Shown one piece after another: positions 15,391 through 24,985 of a DNA stretch of 43,749 nucleotides (the first letter of the stretch is position 1; the number at the start of each line of letters is the position of its first letter). Under the pieces are notes generated by a model, which did no database searches, was not told the DNA's origin, and saw nothing but the letters and a program-made list of their open reading frames with translations. Source of the stretch: Terriglobia bacterium (GTDB lineage: Bacteria > Acidobacteriota > Terriglobia > Terriglobales > Acidobacteriaceae); the NCBI GenBank assembly GCA_020073015.1, contig JAIQFZ010000054.1:1-43749 (forward strand), given 5' to 3'. The translations under genes and the position numbers were made by a program.

Positions 15391-18300
15391 ATGTCAGAAT
15401 TCGTCCACCTGCACCTGCACAGCGACTACTCTCTGCTCGACGGCGCTTGCGACGTCGAGAAGCTCGTCCAACGCGTCCAAGAACTCGGCATGCCCGCTGT
15501 GGCTATGACCGACCACGGCAATATTTTCGGCGCGGTGCATTTCGTCAACGCGGCTCACAAAGTTGGCGTCAAACCCATCGTCGGCTGTGAACTCTACGTC
15601 TGCAAGAAAGACGACCACAACATCGAGCGCACGCCTCCTGAAGGTGACACCTACAACCACCTGATTGTGCTCGCCGAAAACGAAGAAGGCTACCGCAACC
15701 TGGTGAAGATCACTTCAGAAGCCTCGCTCCACGGCTTCTACTACAAGCCGCGTGTCAGCAAGAAGTTTCTGGCTGAGCACTCGAAAGGATTGATCGGCCT
15801 GTCCGGCTGCTTGAAGGGCGAAGTCGCGGAACGCCTGGTGGAAGGGAACTACGACGCGGCCCGCGCGGCCGCCAGTTTCTACAGCGATCTGTTCGGCAAA
15901 GAAAACTTCTTCCTCGAAATTCAGGATCAGGGACTGGAACTCGAACACCGCATCCACGCCGGGCTGTTCAAGCTGGAAAAGGATCTCGGCCTGCCGCTGG
16001 TCGCCACCAATGACAGCCACTACCTTTGTGAAGACGATGCCCACGCCCAGGACGTGATGGTTTGTATTCAGACCGGCAAGTCCATCCAGGACACCAACCG
16101 GATGAAGTTCGAGGGCACGCAGTTCTACGTCAAGAACGGCGACGAGATGTACAGGGTCTTCAAGGATTCGCCCGATGTCGTCGCGCGCACCCTCGACATC
16201 GCCGAGCGTTGCAGCCTGCGCCTGGAAAAAGTTCCCAGCCCGTTCCCGCGTTTTGACGTTCCCGCCGGATTCACGATCGACAGCTACTTCGAGCACATCA
16301 CCCGCGAAGGGTTTGCGCGCCGCCTGGAGAGCCTGCGCAGGTTGGCGGAGCAAGGCCGTCTGAAGCACTCACTCGCCGACTACGAGCAGCGCCTCTCGCG
16401 CGAGATCATCATTATTCAGCAGATGAAATTCCCCGGATACTTCCTGATCGTGTGGGACTTCATCCGCTATGCCAAAGAGCACGACATTCCGGTGGGCCCG
16501 GGCCGCGGATCGGCCGCCGGCGCGCTGGTTGCGTACTCGCTCGGCATCACCGACATCGACCCGCTGCAGCATGAACTGCTCTTCGAGCGTTTCCTGAACC
16601 CGGAGCGCATTTCGATGCCCGATATCGACATCGATTTCTGCATGAACCGCCGCGGCGAGGTGATCAACTACGTAACGCAGAAATATGGGCGCGAAAATGT
16701 GGCCCAGATCATCACCTTCGGCACCATGGCGGCGAAGGCGGCGATCAAGGACGTTGGGCGCGCGATGGATATGCCCTACAGCGATGTGGACCGCATCGCG
16801 AAGATGGTTCCGGCGACGCTCAACATCAAGCTCGACGATGCCATCAAAGAATCACCCCAGTTGCAGGAAGCCTACGACAAGGATGCGCAGGTTCGTCAGT
16901 TGCTCGACACGGCGCGGAAACTCGAAGGCCTGGTCCGCAACTCCGGCGTACACGCAGCCGGCGTCGTGATTTCGCCTCGCCCGCTGATTGAGTTAGTTCC
17001 ACTCCATCGAACGAAGAACGACGAAATTGTCACCGCCTTCGACATGGTTGCTATCGAAAAGATGGGCCTGCTGAAGATGGACTTCCTCGGGCTCACGACC
17101 CTGACGATTCTCGACGACACGCTTAAGCTGATCGCGCAGAAAGGGACGACCCTTACCCTCGACGACATTCCGCTCGAAGACCACGAGACCTACGAAAGAG
17201 TCTTCCACAAGGGACTGACCTCAGGCGTCTTCCAGTTTGAATCGGGTGGCATGCGCGATGTGCTGCGGCGCTACCACCCCAACTCCATCGAAGACCTCAC
17301 CGCCCTGAACGCGCTCTACCGGCCCGGACCGATTCAGGGCGGCATGATCGACGATTTCATCGAGCGCAAGCATGGGCGCAAGAAGATCGAATACGAACTG
17401 CCCGAACTCGGCGAAATCCTTAAGGAAACGCTGGGCGTCATCGTCTATCAGGAACAGGTGATGCAGGCGGCCAACCGGCTCGCGGGCTACTCGCTCGGCG
17501 AGGCCGATCTGCTGCGCCGCGCCATGGGTAAGAAGAATGCCGAAGAAATGGCCAAGCAGCGCGAGCGCTTCGTGCAGGGAGCGACGAAGAACGGCTTCCC
17601 GCCGAAAAAGATCGAGAAGATTTTCGACCTCATGGCCCAGTTCGCCGGATACGGCTTCAACAAGTCGCACTCCGCCGCCTACGCCCTGCTCGCCTATCAC
17701 ACGGCCTATTTGAAGACGCACTATCCCATCGAGTTTATGGCTGCGCTGCTCACGTCGGTCACGGGCAGCACCGATGACGTCGTGAAGTACATCAACGAGT
17801 GCCGTGAGATGGGCATCGCCGTGGAGCCACCCGATATCAACGTCAGCGACGCCAACTTCACGCCGCACGGGCAGGCGATCCGCTTTGGGTTGGCCGCGGT
17901 GAAGAACGTAGGAGCAAATGCGATTGAGTCGATCGTTGCTGCGCGCAAGAAGCTCGGCCGCAATTTCCGCTCGCTCTACGAATTCTGCGAAGAAGTCGAT
18001 CTCCGCCTGCTCAACAAGCGCGTGCTCGAATCGTTGATCAAGAGCGGCGCCATGGATTCCTTCGGCCGCCGGGCGCAACTGATGCAGGCGCTCGACAAAG
18101 CCATCGAGCGCGCTCAAAAAACGCAACGCGATGCTGAATCGGGCCAGCATGGGCTGTTTGGCGTGTTTGCCGACGAAACCACGCAGCCGGCCAACGATGC
18201 GCTCCCCAATACGCCCGACTGGGACGAACACACCCGCCTGTCCGCGGAAAAAGAAATTCTCGGTTTCTTCATCACCGGCCATCCGCTGGAGAAGTACAAA

Positions 18301-18921
18301 GACAAGCTGACCGACCTGAATGCCAAGACGGTCGAAGAGATTGCGGCGATGAAGAACTCCACCGCTAAGGAAGAAGTCATCACCACCGCGGGGATCATCA
18401 CCGGCGTGCGCGTCCTGAAGTCGAAGCGCGGCGATTTCTACGCTCAGGCCGCTCTGGAAGACATGACCGGGAAAGTGGGCGATTTCTACGCTCAGGCCGC
18501 TCTGGAAGACATGACCGGGAAAGTGGACATGATCGTTTTTCCCGAGGCCTACAAGCGGCTCCAGGAGAAAGTCAAACTCGAGGTACCGGTGCTGGTGCGG
18601 GCCGGCGTGCGCGTCGAAGAGGGTGCGAATCCCAAGATTACCGCCGCCGAGATCATCCCGCTCGACGAAGCGAAGGTGCCGTTGCCCAAGGCATTGCGCG
18701 TCCGCATCCCGCTCGAGAGCGCCACCGACGGCACGGTCGACGCCCTGCACAGCCTGTTCAACGAGCGCAAAGGGGAGGCCAAAGTCCTGTTTGATGTCGA
18801 GCGCCCGGGCGATTTTATGGTCGTGATGGAGGCCGAGGGCTATAATGTGATGCCGGACCGCAGTTTCCTAGGCCGTGTGGAAGAGCTGTGCGGCCGCGGC
18901 AGTGTGCGCATTATCAGTTGA
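15391..18921 (+). CDS. dnaE: DNA polymerase III alpha subunit
   Basis: Replicative polymerase, 1176 residues, normal for DnaE1. The N-terminal PHP domain begins EFVHLHLHSDYSLLDGA. The palm has GPGRGSAAGALVAY and the catalytic PDIDIDF at about residues 410-416. ANRLAGYSLGEADLLRRAMG and YGFNKSHSAAYALLAYHTAY mark the fingers, a helix-hairpin-helix region follows, and an OB-fold lies at about 990-1075. In that OB-fold a 16-residue segment beginning GDFYAQAALEDMTGKV occurs twice back to back (residues 1014-1029 and 1030-1045), from an exact 48-bp duplication. ATG 15391 is chosen by homology; a TTG at 15349 would add 14 residues. accA follows, as in E. coli. Confidence 0.96.
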   Translation: MSEFVHLHLHSDYSLLDGACDVEKLVQRVQELGMPAVAMTDHGNIFGAVHFVNAAHKVGVKPIVGCELYVCKKDDHNIERTPPEGDTYNHLIVLAENEEGYRNLVKITSEASLHGFYYKPRVSKKFLAEHSKGLIGLSGCLKGEVAERLVEGNYDAARAAASFYSDLFGKENFFLEIQDQGLELEHRIHAGLFKLEKDLGLPLVATNDSHYLCEDDAHAQDVMVCIQTGKSIQDTNRMKFEGTQFYVKNGDEMYRVFKDSPDVVARTLDIAERCSLRLEKVPSPFPRFDVPAGFTIDSYFEHITREGFARRLESLRRLAEQGRLKHSLADYEQRLSREIIIIQQMKFPGYFLIVWDFIRYAKEHDIPVGPGRGSAAGALVAYSLGITDIDPLQHELLFERFLNPERISMPDIDIDFCMNRRGEVINYVTQKYGRENVAQIITFGTMAAKAAIKDVGRAMDMPYSDVDRIAKMVPATLNIKLDDAIKESPQLQEAYDKDAQVRQLLDTARKLEGLVRNSGVHAAGVVISPRPLIELVPLHRTKNDEIVTAFDMVAIEKMGLLKMDFLGLTTLTILDDTLKLIAQKGTTLTLDDIPLEDHETYERVFHKGLTSGVFQFESGGMRDVLRRYHPNSIEDLTALNALYRPGPIQGGMIDDFIERKHGRKKIEYELPELGEILKETLGVIVYQEQVMQAANRLAGYSLGEADLLRRAMGKKNAEEMAKQRERFVQGATKNGFPPKKIEKIFDLMAQFAGYGFNKSHSAAYALLAYHTAYLKTHYPIEFMAALLTSVTGSTDDVVKYINECREMGIAVEPPDINVSDANFTPHGQAIRFGLAAVKNVGANAIESIVAARKKLGRNFRSLYEFCEEVDLRLLNKRVLESLIKSGAMDSFGRRAQLMQALDKAIERAQKTQRDAESGQHGLFGVFADETTQPANDALPNTPDWDEHTRLSAEKEILGFFITGHPLEKYKDKLTDLNAKTVEEIAAMKNSTAKEEVITTAGIITGVRVLKSKRGDFYAQAALEDMTGKVGDFYAQAALEDMTGKVDMIVFPEAYKRLQEKVKLEVPVLVRAGVRVEEGANPKITAAEIIPLDEAKVPLPKALRVRIPLESATDGTVDALHSLFNERKGEAKVLFDVERPGDFMVVMEAEGYNVMPDRSFLGRVEELCGRGSVRIIS
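18430..18525. repeat. Perfect 48-bp in-frame tandem duplication within dnaE
   Basis: Bases 18430-18477 and 18478-18525 are identical with no substitutions, and the reading frame is kept. It duplicates strands of the OB-fold (GDFYAQ... to ...MTGKV). Other DnaE proteins have this segment once (family knowledge). Confidence 0.95.
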
Positions 18922-19078
18922 CCTGACGAGTTAACAGATTCGACGAATGAGTCGAGCGAAAATAAAGCGAGTCGAGGCGCCCCTGAACGTTGCGGGAAAC
19001 CCCGCTGTGACCGGCACCGAGTTTCTTCTCGCGATGGTGGAAGCGCATCATACAAGCAGGAATGGAAACGTCATCAAA

Positions 19079-20038
19079 ATGAATTCTGCAGTCAAGGCGC
19101 AAGAGGAGTTGTTGAAGATTGAGCAGCAGATCGAACGGCTGCGGTCGCTCGAAGGGCAGAACGACGAGACCCGCCGCCAGATCGAGCAACTGCACGACCG
19201 CGTGAATGACCTGCGCCGCGAGGTTTCCTCACAATTCAATGCCTGGCAAAGGACGGAACTGGCGCGTCATCCGCAGCGCCCGTATACGCTCGACTACATC
19301 GAGCGCCTCTTTACCAGCTGGAGCGAAATTCACGGCGACCGCGGCTTCCGCGACGATCCTGCGATCGTTTGTGGGATGGCCCGCTTCCACGGCGAGGAAG
19401 TCATCGTGGTCGGGCAGCAGAAAGCACGCGACGCCAAGCAGAGAGTCTATCGGAACTTCGGCATGCCTCATCCCGAAGGCTATCGCAAGGCGCTGCGGGT
19501 GATGAAGATTGCGGAAAAGTTCAAACGTCCGATTCTCACGTTTGTCGATACCGACGGTGCCTATCCCGGCCTGCATGCCGAAGAGCGCGGCCAGGGCGAG
19601 GCGATCGCGCACAACTTACGGGAGATGGCCCGGTTGGAAGTGCCGATCATCGCGACCGTGATTGGGGTCGGCGGCAGCGGCGGAGCGCTGGCGATTGCTG
19701 TGGCCGATCGCGTCCTGATGATGGAGAACGCGGTGTATTCGGTGATTTCGCCCGAGGGCTGCGCTTCCATCATGTGGCGCGATGCCAGCAAGAAAGACCT
19801 GGCCGCGCAAGCCATGAAGATCACCGCCAAGGACCTCAGTGAATTGGGTTGCATCGACGATATAGTCCCGGAACCCGCGGGCGGCGCGCATGCTGACCAT
19901 GCCCTGGCGGCTGAGTTTTTGGATACTGCCCTGCAGAAACATCTGGCAGAGATCAAAGGTCAACCGGTGCGCGCTCTGCTCGAATCCCGCTACCAGAAGT
20001 TCCGCAACATGGCGCAGTTCTTCCAGGTGGAAGCGTAA
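19079..20038 (+). CDS. accA: Acetyl-CoA carboxylase carboxyltransferase subunit alpha
   Basis: Forms the carboxyltransferase with AccD and makes malonyl-CoA for fatty acid synthesis. From ATG 19079 the protein is 319 residues, the length of E. coli AccA, beginning with the usual amphipathic helix (EELLKIEQQIERLRSLEG). RPYTLDYIERLFTSWSEIHG, FVDTDGAYPGLHAEERGQGE and VGGSGGALAIAVADRVLMME are diagnostic. An in-frame ATG at 18947 would add 44 residues with no family match and a weak ribosome site, so it is not used. It is directly downstream of dnaE, an old synteny. Confidence 0.95.
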   Translation: MNSAVKAQEELLKIEQQIERLRSLEGQNDETRRQIEQLHDRVNDLRREVSSQFNAWQRTELARHPQRPYTLDYIERLFTSWSEIHGDRGFRDDPAIVCGMARFHGEEVIVVGQQKARDAKQRVYRNFGMPHPEGYRKALRVMKIAEKFKRPILTFVDTDGAYPGLHAEERGQGEAIAHNLREMARLEVPIIATVIGVGGSGGALAIAVADRVLMMENAVYSVISPEGCASIMWRDASKKDLAAQAMKITAKDLSELGCIDDIVPEPAGGAHADHALAAEFLDTALQKHLAEIKGQPVRALLESRYQKFRNMAQFFQVEA

Positions 20039-20074
20039 GAACCTTTTCAGTTCGGTAAAGCAGAAAAAGCAATG

Positions 20075-20106
20075 AACCACGAAGGACACGAAGTCTCACG
20101 AAGGTT
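20075..20106. repeat. Imperfect AACCACGAAGGACACGAAG repeat
   Basis: A short low-complexity sequence with a repeated CACGAAG motif (20078, 20087 and 20098). The rest of the 269-bp gap between the convergent accA and hom shows no open frame, tRNA or convincing terminator. Confidence 0.5.
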
Positions 20107-20307
20107 TTGGTCCCAGTGAGATGTTGCGGCGGCGCGGCAGGCAAGTGACCTAATGGCCGCGCGGCGCAGAAAAGGCCGTCCCCGTGATCTTCGCGATACG
20201 ATGATTGCCGGGACTGCACCCGCCCAGCACGCCACGCTAGCAACCCGCAACCCTGTCCATTTCCAAGATACTTCCATTCCCCTCGTCAATCCTTGGACCG
20301 TCTAACG

Positions 20308-21612
20308 CTACAGAATCGGCAAGTGCAGGCACGGCTGCACCAGGAAATCCAGCGAGTTGATCTGCCGTAATGCCTGTTCCACCAGCGCCGCCTTGCATTC
20401 CTCCAGCGTAATCAGAAAGGGCAGGTGTGATTTCGGACAGCCCGGTTTCTGCAGCACCGAATCGATATTGATGCCGCACTGGGAGAGAATCGTTGCGAGG
20501 CTTGCGATGATGCCGGGCCGGTCTTTCACCAGGAAGCGCAGATAGTGCTTGGTGGTGAAGTCGGCGGTAACGGTGGGCGTTTTCTCGACCGGCTGTCCAG
20601 CGTAACTCTTCGCGGCTTGCTTGGCGCGAGCGATGGCCAGGATATCAGACACGACCGCGACGGCGGTGGGATGTCCGCCGGCGCCGTGGCCTCCAAACAC
20701 CGTCTCGCCACCGTAGGTTCCGGTGGCCATCACCAGGTTTTGGCTGCCTTCCACGCGCGCCAGCGGCGATGAGAGTTCGACCAGGGCCGGCTGAACTGCG
20801 GCAAACAATTCGTCTCCTTTTAACTCTGCCCAGGAAATCTGGCGAATCGTGCAACCCAGCTGGTTTGCGTATTCAAAATCCACGGTGTCGATGGCCGAAA
20901 TCGAACGGGCCACGATGCTCCCTGGTTTGACATTGCAGTGCAGTCCGACTCGCGCGAGGATCGCGAGTTTGGCCCGCGCATCCAGGCCGTCGATGTCTTC
21001 GGTCGGATCGGCTTCGGCGAAGCCAAGCTTCTGTGCCTCCCGCAGAGCCGTGGCGAAGGAAACGCCATTGCTCTCGATCTGGCTGAGAATGTAGTTGCAG
21101 GTGCCGTTGAGGATCCCGCAGATCTTGAACAACTCATCGCCGGCCAATCCCTCGTGCAACCCGGAAATCACCGGCACGCCGCCCGCCACCGACGCGCCAA
21201 ACTCAATCTGCTGGTTCATGCGCCGCGCCATGCTGATCAGCTCGGGACCGCAGTGCGCGATCAACTGCTTGTTGGCGGTGACGACAGATTTCCCCGACGC
21301 CAGCGCGCGGCGGATCCAGTCTTCGGTGGGTTGCAGGCCGCCCATCACCTCGACCACGATGTCCACGTCGGAGGACAGAACGTCGTCGATATTCTCAGTC
21401 CACTGCACCGAGGAGGGAAGCCAGTCCACCTTCTTCCGCGCCACGTTGCGATTGAGGACGTGAGTGAGGTGCAGGTGGGTGTTGGATCGCTCGCAGAGAA
21501 TTCTCGCCACGGAGCTCCCCACCGTGCCGAAGCCAACCAGGGCCACGTTGCAATTTTGTGCGCCATCGGCGGCGCGGTTGCCGGTGGAAGCGAGTTTCGA
21601 GGTACCAGTCAT
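20308..21612 (-). CDS. hom: Homoserine dehydrogenase
   Basis: NAD(P)H-dependent reduction of aspartate semialdehyde to homoserine, on the way to threonine and methionine. The 434-residue protein has the Rossmann motif ALVGFGTVGSSVARIL, then VVEVMGGLQPTEDWIRRAL, VTANKQLIAHCG, the catalytic-domain ILNGTCNYILSQIE and EADPTEDIDGLDARAKLAIL. A C-terminal ACT domain (KHYLRFLVKDRPGIIASLAT on) implies allosteric feedback, typically by threonine. ATG 21612 is chosen over an ATG 12 bp upstream because GGGAG lies 5 nt before it. It is divergent from the kinase gene. Confidence 0.95.
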   Translation of the reverse strand: MTGTSKLASTGNRAADGAQNCNVALVGFGTVGSSVARILCERSNTHLHLTHVLNRNVARKKVDWLPSSVQWTENIDDVLSSDVDIVVEVMGGLQPTEDWIRRALASGKSVVTANKQLIAHCGPELISMARRMNQQIEFGASVAGGVPVISGLHEGLAGDELFKICGILNGTCNYILSQIESNGVSFATALREAQKLGFAEADPTEDIDGLDARAKLAILARVGLHCNVKPGSIVARSISAIDTVDFEYANQLGCTIRQISWAELKGDELFAAVQPALVELSSPLARVEGSQNLVMATGTYGGETVFGGHGAGGHPTAVAVVSDILAIARAKQAAKSYAGQPVEKTPTVTADFTTKHYLRFLVKDRPGIIASLATILSQCGINIDSVLQKPGCPKSHLPFLITLEECKAALVEQALRQINSLDFLVQPCLHLPIL

Positions 21613-21817
21613 TCCATCTCCCATGCTTCAGATTCTGGCTCGGGCGGCAAACCTGTTTTCCCGCCTCGTCCTATTATCACCGAAGCGGCATGGTGGCTGG
21701 GTTTCTTGCACCGCAGGAAGGAAGCCTCGGAGACGGGAGATATCCTCCCCGGTTTCGGAGCAAAATGCGAGTGCTTGAGCGAACCATGAACCCAAGGAGT
21801 CTCCTTGCGTCTATTGG

Positions 21818-21846
21818 TTGACTTGCCCGATGGCCACCCGTAAGAT
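21818..21846 (+). promoter_or_regulatory. Sigma-70 promoter of the Ser/Thr kinase gene
   Basis: TTGACT (21818-21823), a 17-bp spacer and TAAGAT (21841-21846) give a near-consensus promoter 24 bp before the ATG. The ribosome site GGAG is at 21861-21864. The remainder of the 257-bp divergent gap with hom shows nothing else that I can support. Confidence 0.65.
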
Positions 21847-21869
21847 TTCAGCCCAGTTCTGGAGCGGGG

Positions 21870-24821
21870 ATGATCGGTCAGGTGGTTTCGCATTACCGCA
21901 TCGTCGAGAAACTCGGCGGGGGCGGCATGGGGGTGGTGTACAAGGCCGAAGACACCCGGCTCGACCGCTTTGTTGCCCTGAAGTTCCTTCCTGAGAATGT
22001 GGCCCAAGACCGCCAAGCGCTGGAGAGATTTCGGCGCGAGGCGAAAGCTGCGTCGGCGCTGAACCATCCGAATATCTGCACCATCTACGACATCGGCGAG
22101 CAGGACGGTAAGGCCTTCATCGTCATGGAGTACCTGGATGGGGCCACGCTCAAGCACCTGATCGGGACGCGTCCGATGGAACTGGATGCGCTCCTGGCGC
22201 TGGGCATCGAGATAGCGGACGCGCTGGATGCGGCGCACGGGCAGGGCATTGTTCATCGTGATATCAAGCCGGCAAATATTTTTGTGACCAAGCGCGGGCA
22301 CGCGAAGATGCTGGATTTCGGGCTCGCGAAGGTGACACAAACACCGAGCCGACCCGCGCAGTTGTCGGGTGTCACGGTGGAGGCCACGGTAGCGGAGGAG
22401 CACCTGACCAGCCCCGGTTCCGCCATCGGCACGGTCGCCTACATGTCTCCCGAGCAGGCCAAGGGGAAGGAACTGGATGCACGCACCGACCTGTTCTCCT
22501 TCGGGGCAGTGCTCTACGAGATGGCCACCGGGACGTTGCCGTTCCGTGGAGATACGTCGGCGCTGATTTTTCAGGCGATCCTGGATCGGGCACCGACCTC
22601 GCCGGTCCGGCTGAATCCGGACTTGCCCGCGAAGCTGGAAGACATCCTCAATAAGGCGCTGGAGAAAGATCGCAACCTGCGGTACCAGCACGCCGCGGAC
22701 ATCCGCGCCGATCTGCAACGCTTGAAGCGGGACACGGAGACGGGCAGAGCGGTGGCGGCCAGTTCGGGCTCGGTGGCCGCGGCGCAGGAATCCGGGCCAA
22801 GACCGGCCGCGCAGGCAGGCCCGCCGGGTTCTGGTGCGGCGGCAGTGGCGGCAGGTTCGCCGGCTGCGGTGCCGCCTGTGAGCGGGACCGCTCCCGCGGC
22901 GGGGAAGAGATCGTGGAAGCCGCTGGCGATCGTTGCCGTTGTAGTGATCGCGGCAGTAATTGGCGGCAGCTTGTTTTTTCGGTCCCGGAGGGCAAGCGCG
23001 CTCAGCGAGAAAGACACGGTCGTGCTCGCCGACTTCGTCAACACGACGGGTGACGCCGTCTTTGACGGGACCCTGAAGCAGGCGCTGGCCGTGCAACTGG
23101 AGCAATCTCCTTACCTGAACCTGTTGCCGGAATCCCGAATCCGAGAAGCACTGCGGTTCATGGGCCGCCCGGCTGACGAACGCCTTAGCAACGACGTCGC
23201 CCGCGAGATCTGCCTGCGCGAAGGGGGCAAGGCCATGCTCAGCGGCACCATCGCCAGCCTGGGCACTCATTACGTCATCACCCTTTCCGCGCTGAATGCC
23301 CAAACCGGCGACGTGTTGGCCCGCGAAGAGATTGAGGCGGAGAGCAAGGAACAGGTTCTTAAGTCGCTCGACCGGGCTGCTTCCGGATTGCGGGGGAAAC
23401 TGGGCGAGTCCATCGGCTCCGTGCAGAAGTTCGCCACACCGCTCGAGCAGGCCACCACCTCGTCCCTGGAAGCCTTGCAGGCCTTCAGCCTCGGCCAAGC
23501 CGAGCACCAGAGACTTGCCGATGAGAAGGCGATCCCCCATCTCAAGCGCGCCGTCGAACTGGATCCCAACTTCGCCATGGCGCATGCCACCCTGGGCGTG
23601 GCCTATAACAATCTCACGCAGGGAGAGCTAGCCGCGAGTTATATTCGCAAGGCTTTTGATTTGAAAGAAAGGGCCAGCGAACGCGAAAGGCTCTACATCT
23701 CGTCGCATTACTACGACATGGTCACCCGGGAAATAGAGAAGGCCATCGAGATTTACGAACAGTGGAGGCAAACCTACCCGCGCGACACCGTGGCTCCCGA
23801 CAATCTCGCCTTGCGCTATCAGTCCATGGGACAGCACGAGAAAGCCCTGGCCAGTGCCAGCGATGCCCAGCGCCTCGACCCCAAAGACGTTTACGCCTAC
23901 CAGAATGTTGCCGACGCCTACGAACGCCTCAATCGCTTCGACGAAGCCAGGGCGGTGGCCGAGCAGGCGGCCGCGCAGAACATGGGCCGCTCGGTTCATT
24001 TCACACTCTTCGAACTCGCCTTCCTTCGCGGCGATGAAGCCGCTCAGCGGCACGAACTGGAATTGGCTGCCGGAAAGCCGGACGAACCGATCTTGGTCTG
24101 GTTTCACGCCCGGGGCGAGTGCGCGCTGGGCAGGTTGCAGCCGGCCCGGGCAGCCTATGTCCAAAGTGAAAGTGTCTCCCAGCGCCTGGGATACAAGGAA
24201 TTTAGCGGCGTAATTCTGGCTGACCAGGCCTGGTGCGAAGCGGAACTGGGCAACCTTACCGAAGCTCGCCGCAAAATATCAGATGCTCTCGCTACGTCGC
24301 AGGACCGCGACACCCGGACGATTGTCATGCAAATGCTGGCCCTGACCGGAGATGCCGCGCGCAGCCAGAAAATTGCCGAAGAGCGAGTCCGCCAGGATCC
24401 CACCGACACCCTGCTCAACAAGGTCTTCGTTCCGCTCGCCCAGGCCACCAGCGACCTGCAACGCAGCCAGCCGGCACAGGCCGTGGCGCGACTGGAAGCG
24501 GCCGCCCCCTACGAACTCGGCAGCGGTCCCGGCACCGCCGGCTACTCGGTGAACTCTCTTCGAGGCGAAGCCTTTCTGCGCTTGAAACAGGGCGCAAAGG
24601 CGGAGGCCGAATATAGGAAGATTCTCGCCCACCGCGGCATTGACCCACTCGATATCTCCTACCCTCTCGCCCATCTCGGCTTGGGGCGCGCTTACGCCCT
24701 CGAAGGCAATACCGCAGCCGCCAAGTCCGCCTACCAGGACTTCTTTGCCGCATGGAAAGACGCCGATCCCGACACGCCCGTCCTCAAGCAGGCCAAGGCC
24801 GAGTACGCGAAGTTGCAATAG
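21870..24821 (+). CDS. Hanks-type Ser/Thr protein kinase with TPR sensor domain
   Basis: A 983-residue transmembrane kinase. The kinase domain (1-about 285) is complete: [11 protein letters not shown] glycine loop, catalytic Lys38 in [16 protein letters not shown] near 129-138, DFGLAKV at 149-155 and [21 protein letters not shown]. An Ala/Pro-rich linker leads to one membrane helix at about 351-371 ([19 protein letters not shown]). Outside lies a domain of about 110 residues (from [20 protein letters not shown]), then TPR-like repeats to the end. This architecture is common in Acidobacteriota (family knowledge). The ligand and substrates are unknown. It is transcribed alone, divergent from hom. 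Confidence 0.93.
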   Translation: MIGQVVSHYRIVEKLGGGGMGVVYKAEDTRLDRFVALKFLPENVAQDRQALERFRREAKAASALNHPNICTIYDIGEQDGKAFIVMEYLDGATLKHLIGTRPMELDALLALGIEIADALDAAHGQGIVHRDIKPANIFVTKRGHAKMLDFGLAKVTQTPSRPAQLSGVTVEATVAEEHLTSPGSAIGTVAYMSPEQAKGKELDARTDLFSFGAVLYEMATGTLPFRGDTSALIFQAILDRAPTSPVRLNPDLPAKLEDILNKALEKDRNLRYQHAADIRADLQRLKRDTETGRAVAASSGSVAAAQESGPRPAAQAGPPGSGAAAVAAGSPAAVPPVSGTAPAAGKRSWKPLAIVAVVVIAAVIGGSLFFRSRRASALSEKDTVVLADFVNTTGDAVFDGTLKQALAVQLEQSPYLNLLPESRIREALRFMGRPADERLSNDVAREICLREGGKAMLSGTIASLGTHYVITLSALNAQTGDVLAREEIEAESKEQVLKSLDRAASGLRGKLGESIGSVQKFATPLEQATTSSLEALQAFSLGQAEHQRLADEKAIPHLKRAVELDPNFAMAHATLGVAYNNLTQGELAASYIRKAFDLKERASERERLYISSHYYDMVTREIEKAIEIYEQWRQTYPRDTVAPDNLALRYQSMGQHEKALASASDAQRLDPKDVYAYQNVADAYERLNRFDEARAVAEQAAAQNMGRSVHFTLFELAFLRGDEAAQRHELELAAGKPDEPILVWFHARGECALGRLQPARAAYVQSESVSQRLGYKEFSGVILADQAWCEAELGNLTEARRKISDALATSQDRDTRTIVMQMLALTGDAARSQKIAEERVRQDPTDTLLNKVFVPLAQATSDLQRSQPAQAVARLEAAAPYELGSGPGTAGYSVNSLRGEAFLRLKQGAKAEAEYRKILAHRGIDPLDISYPLAHLGLGRAYALEGNTAAAKSAYQDFFAAWKDADPDTPVLKQAKAEYAKLQ

Positions 24822-24985
24822 CCTGAGTCCCATCGTGTTTTCCGATTGTGGCAGACCTGCCTGTTGCTGTTCTGATTAACCCCTGCCGCGATGGGGCGCG
24901 TATAATAAGGGTTTTCCCGCTTCACTCCGCAAGAATCCCCGGGCGAATGGGGTTTGCCCGGTCATGACAAGGGAAGGTACAAGGG

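Noticed and set aside
17221-18750. 509-codon open frame opposite dnaE
   Set aside because: Antisense shadow of dnaE. It even contains the duplicated segment in reverse, and no family pattern is seen.
18947-19078. 44-residue N-terminal extension of AccA from an upstream ATG
   Set aside because: AccA family length and its N-terminal helix fit the start at 19079, and the upstream ATG has no clear ribosome site.
21609-23585. Long open frame on the minus strand opposite the Ser/Thr kinase
   Set aside because: It is a mirror of the GC-rich kinase gene. The translation is low-complexity, Arg/Gly-rich and lacks any domain, while the plus frame has full kinase motifs.
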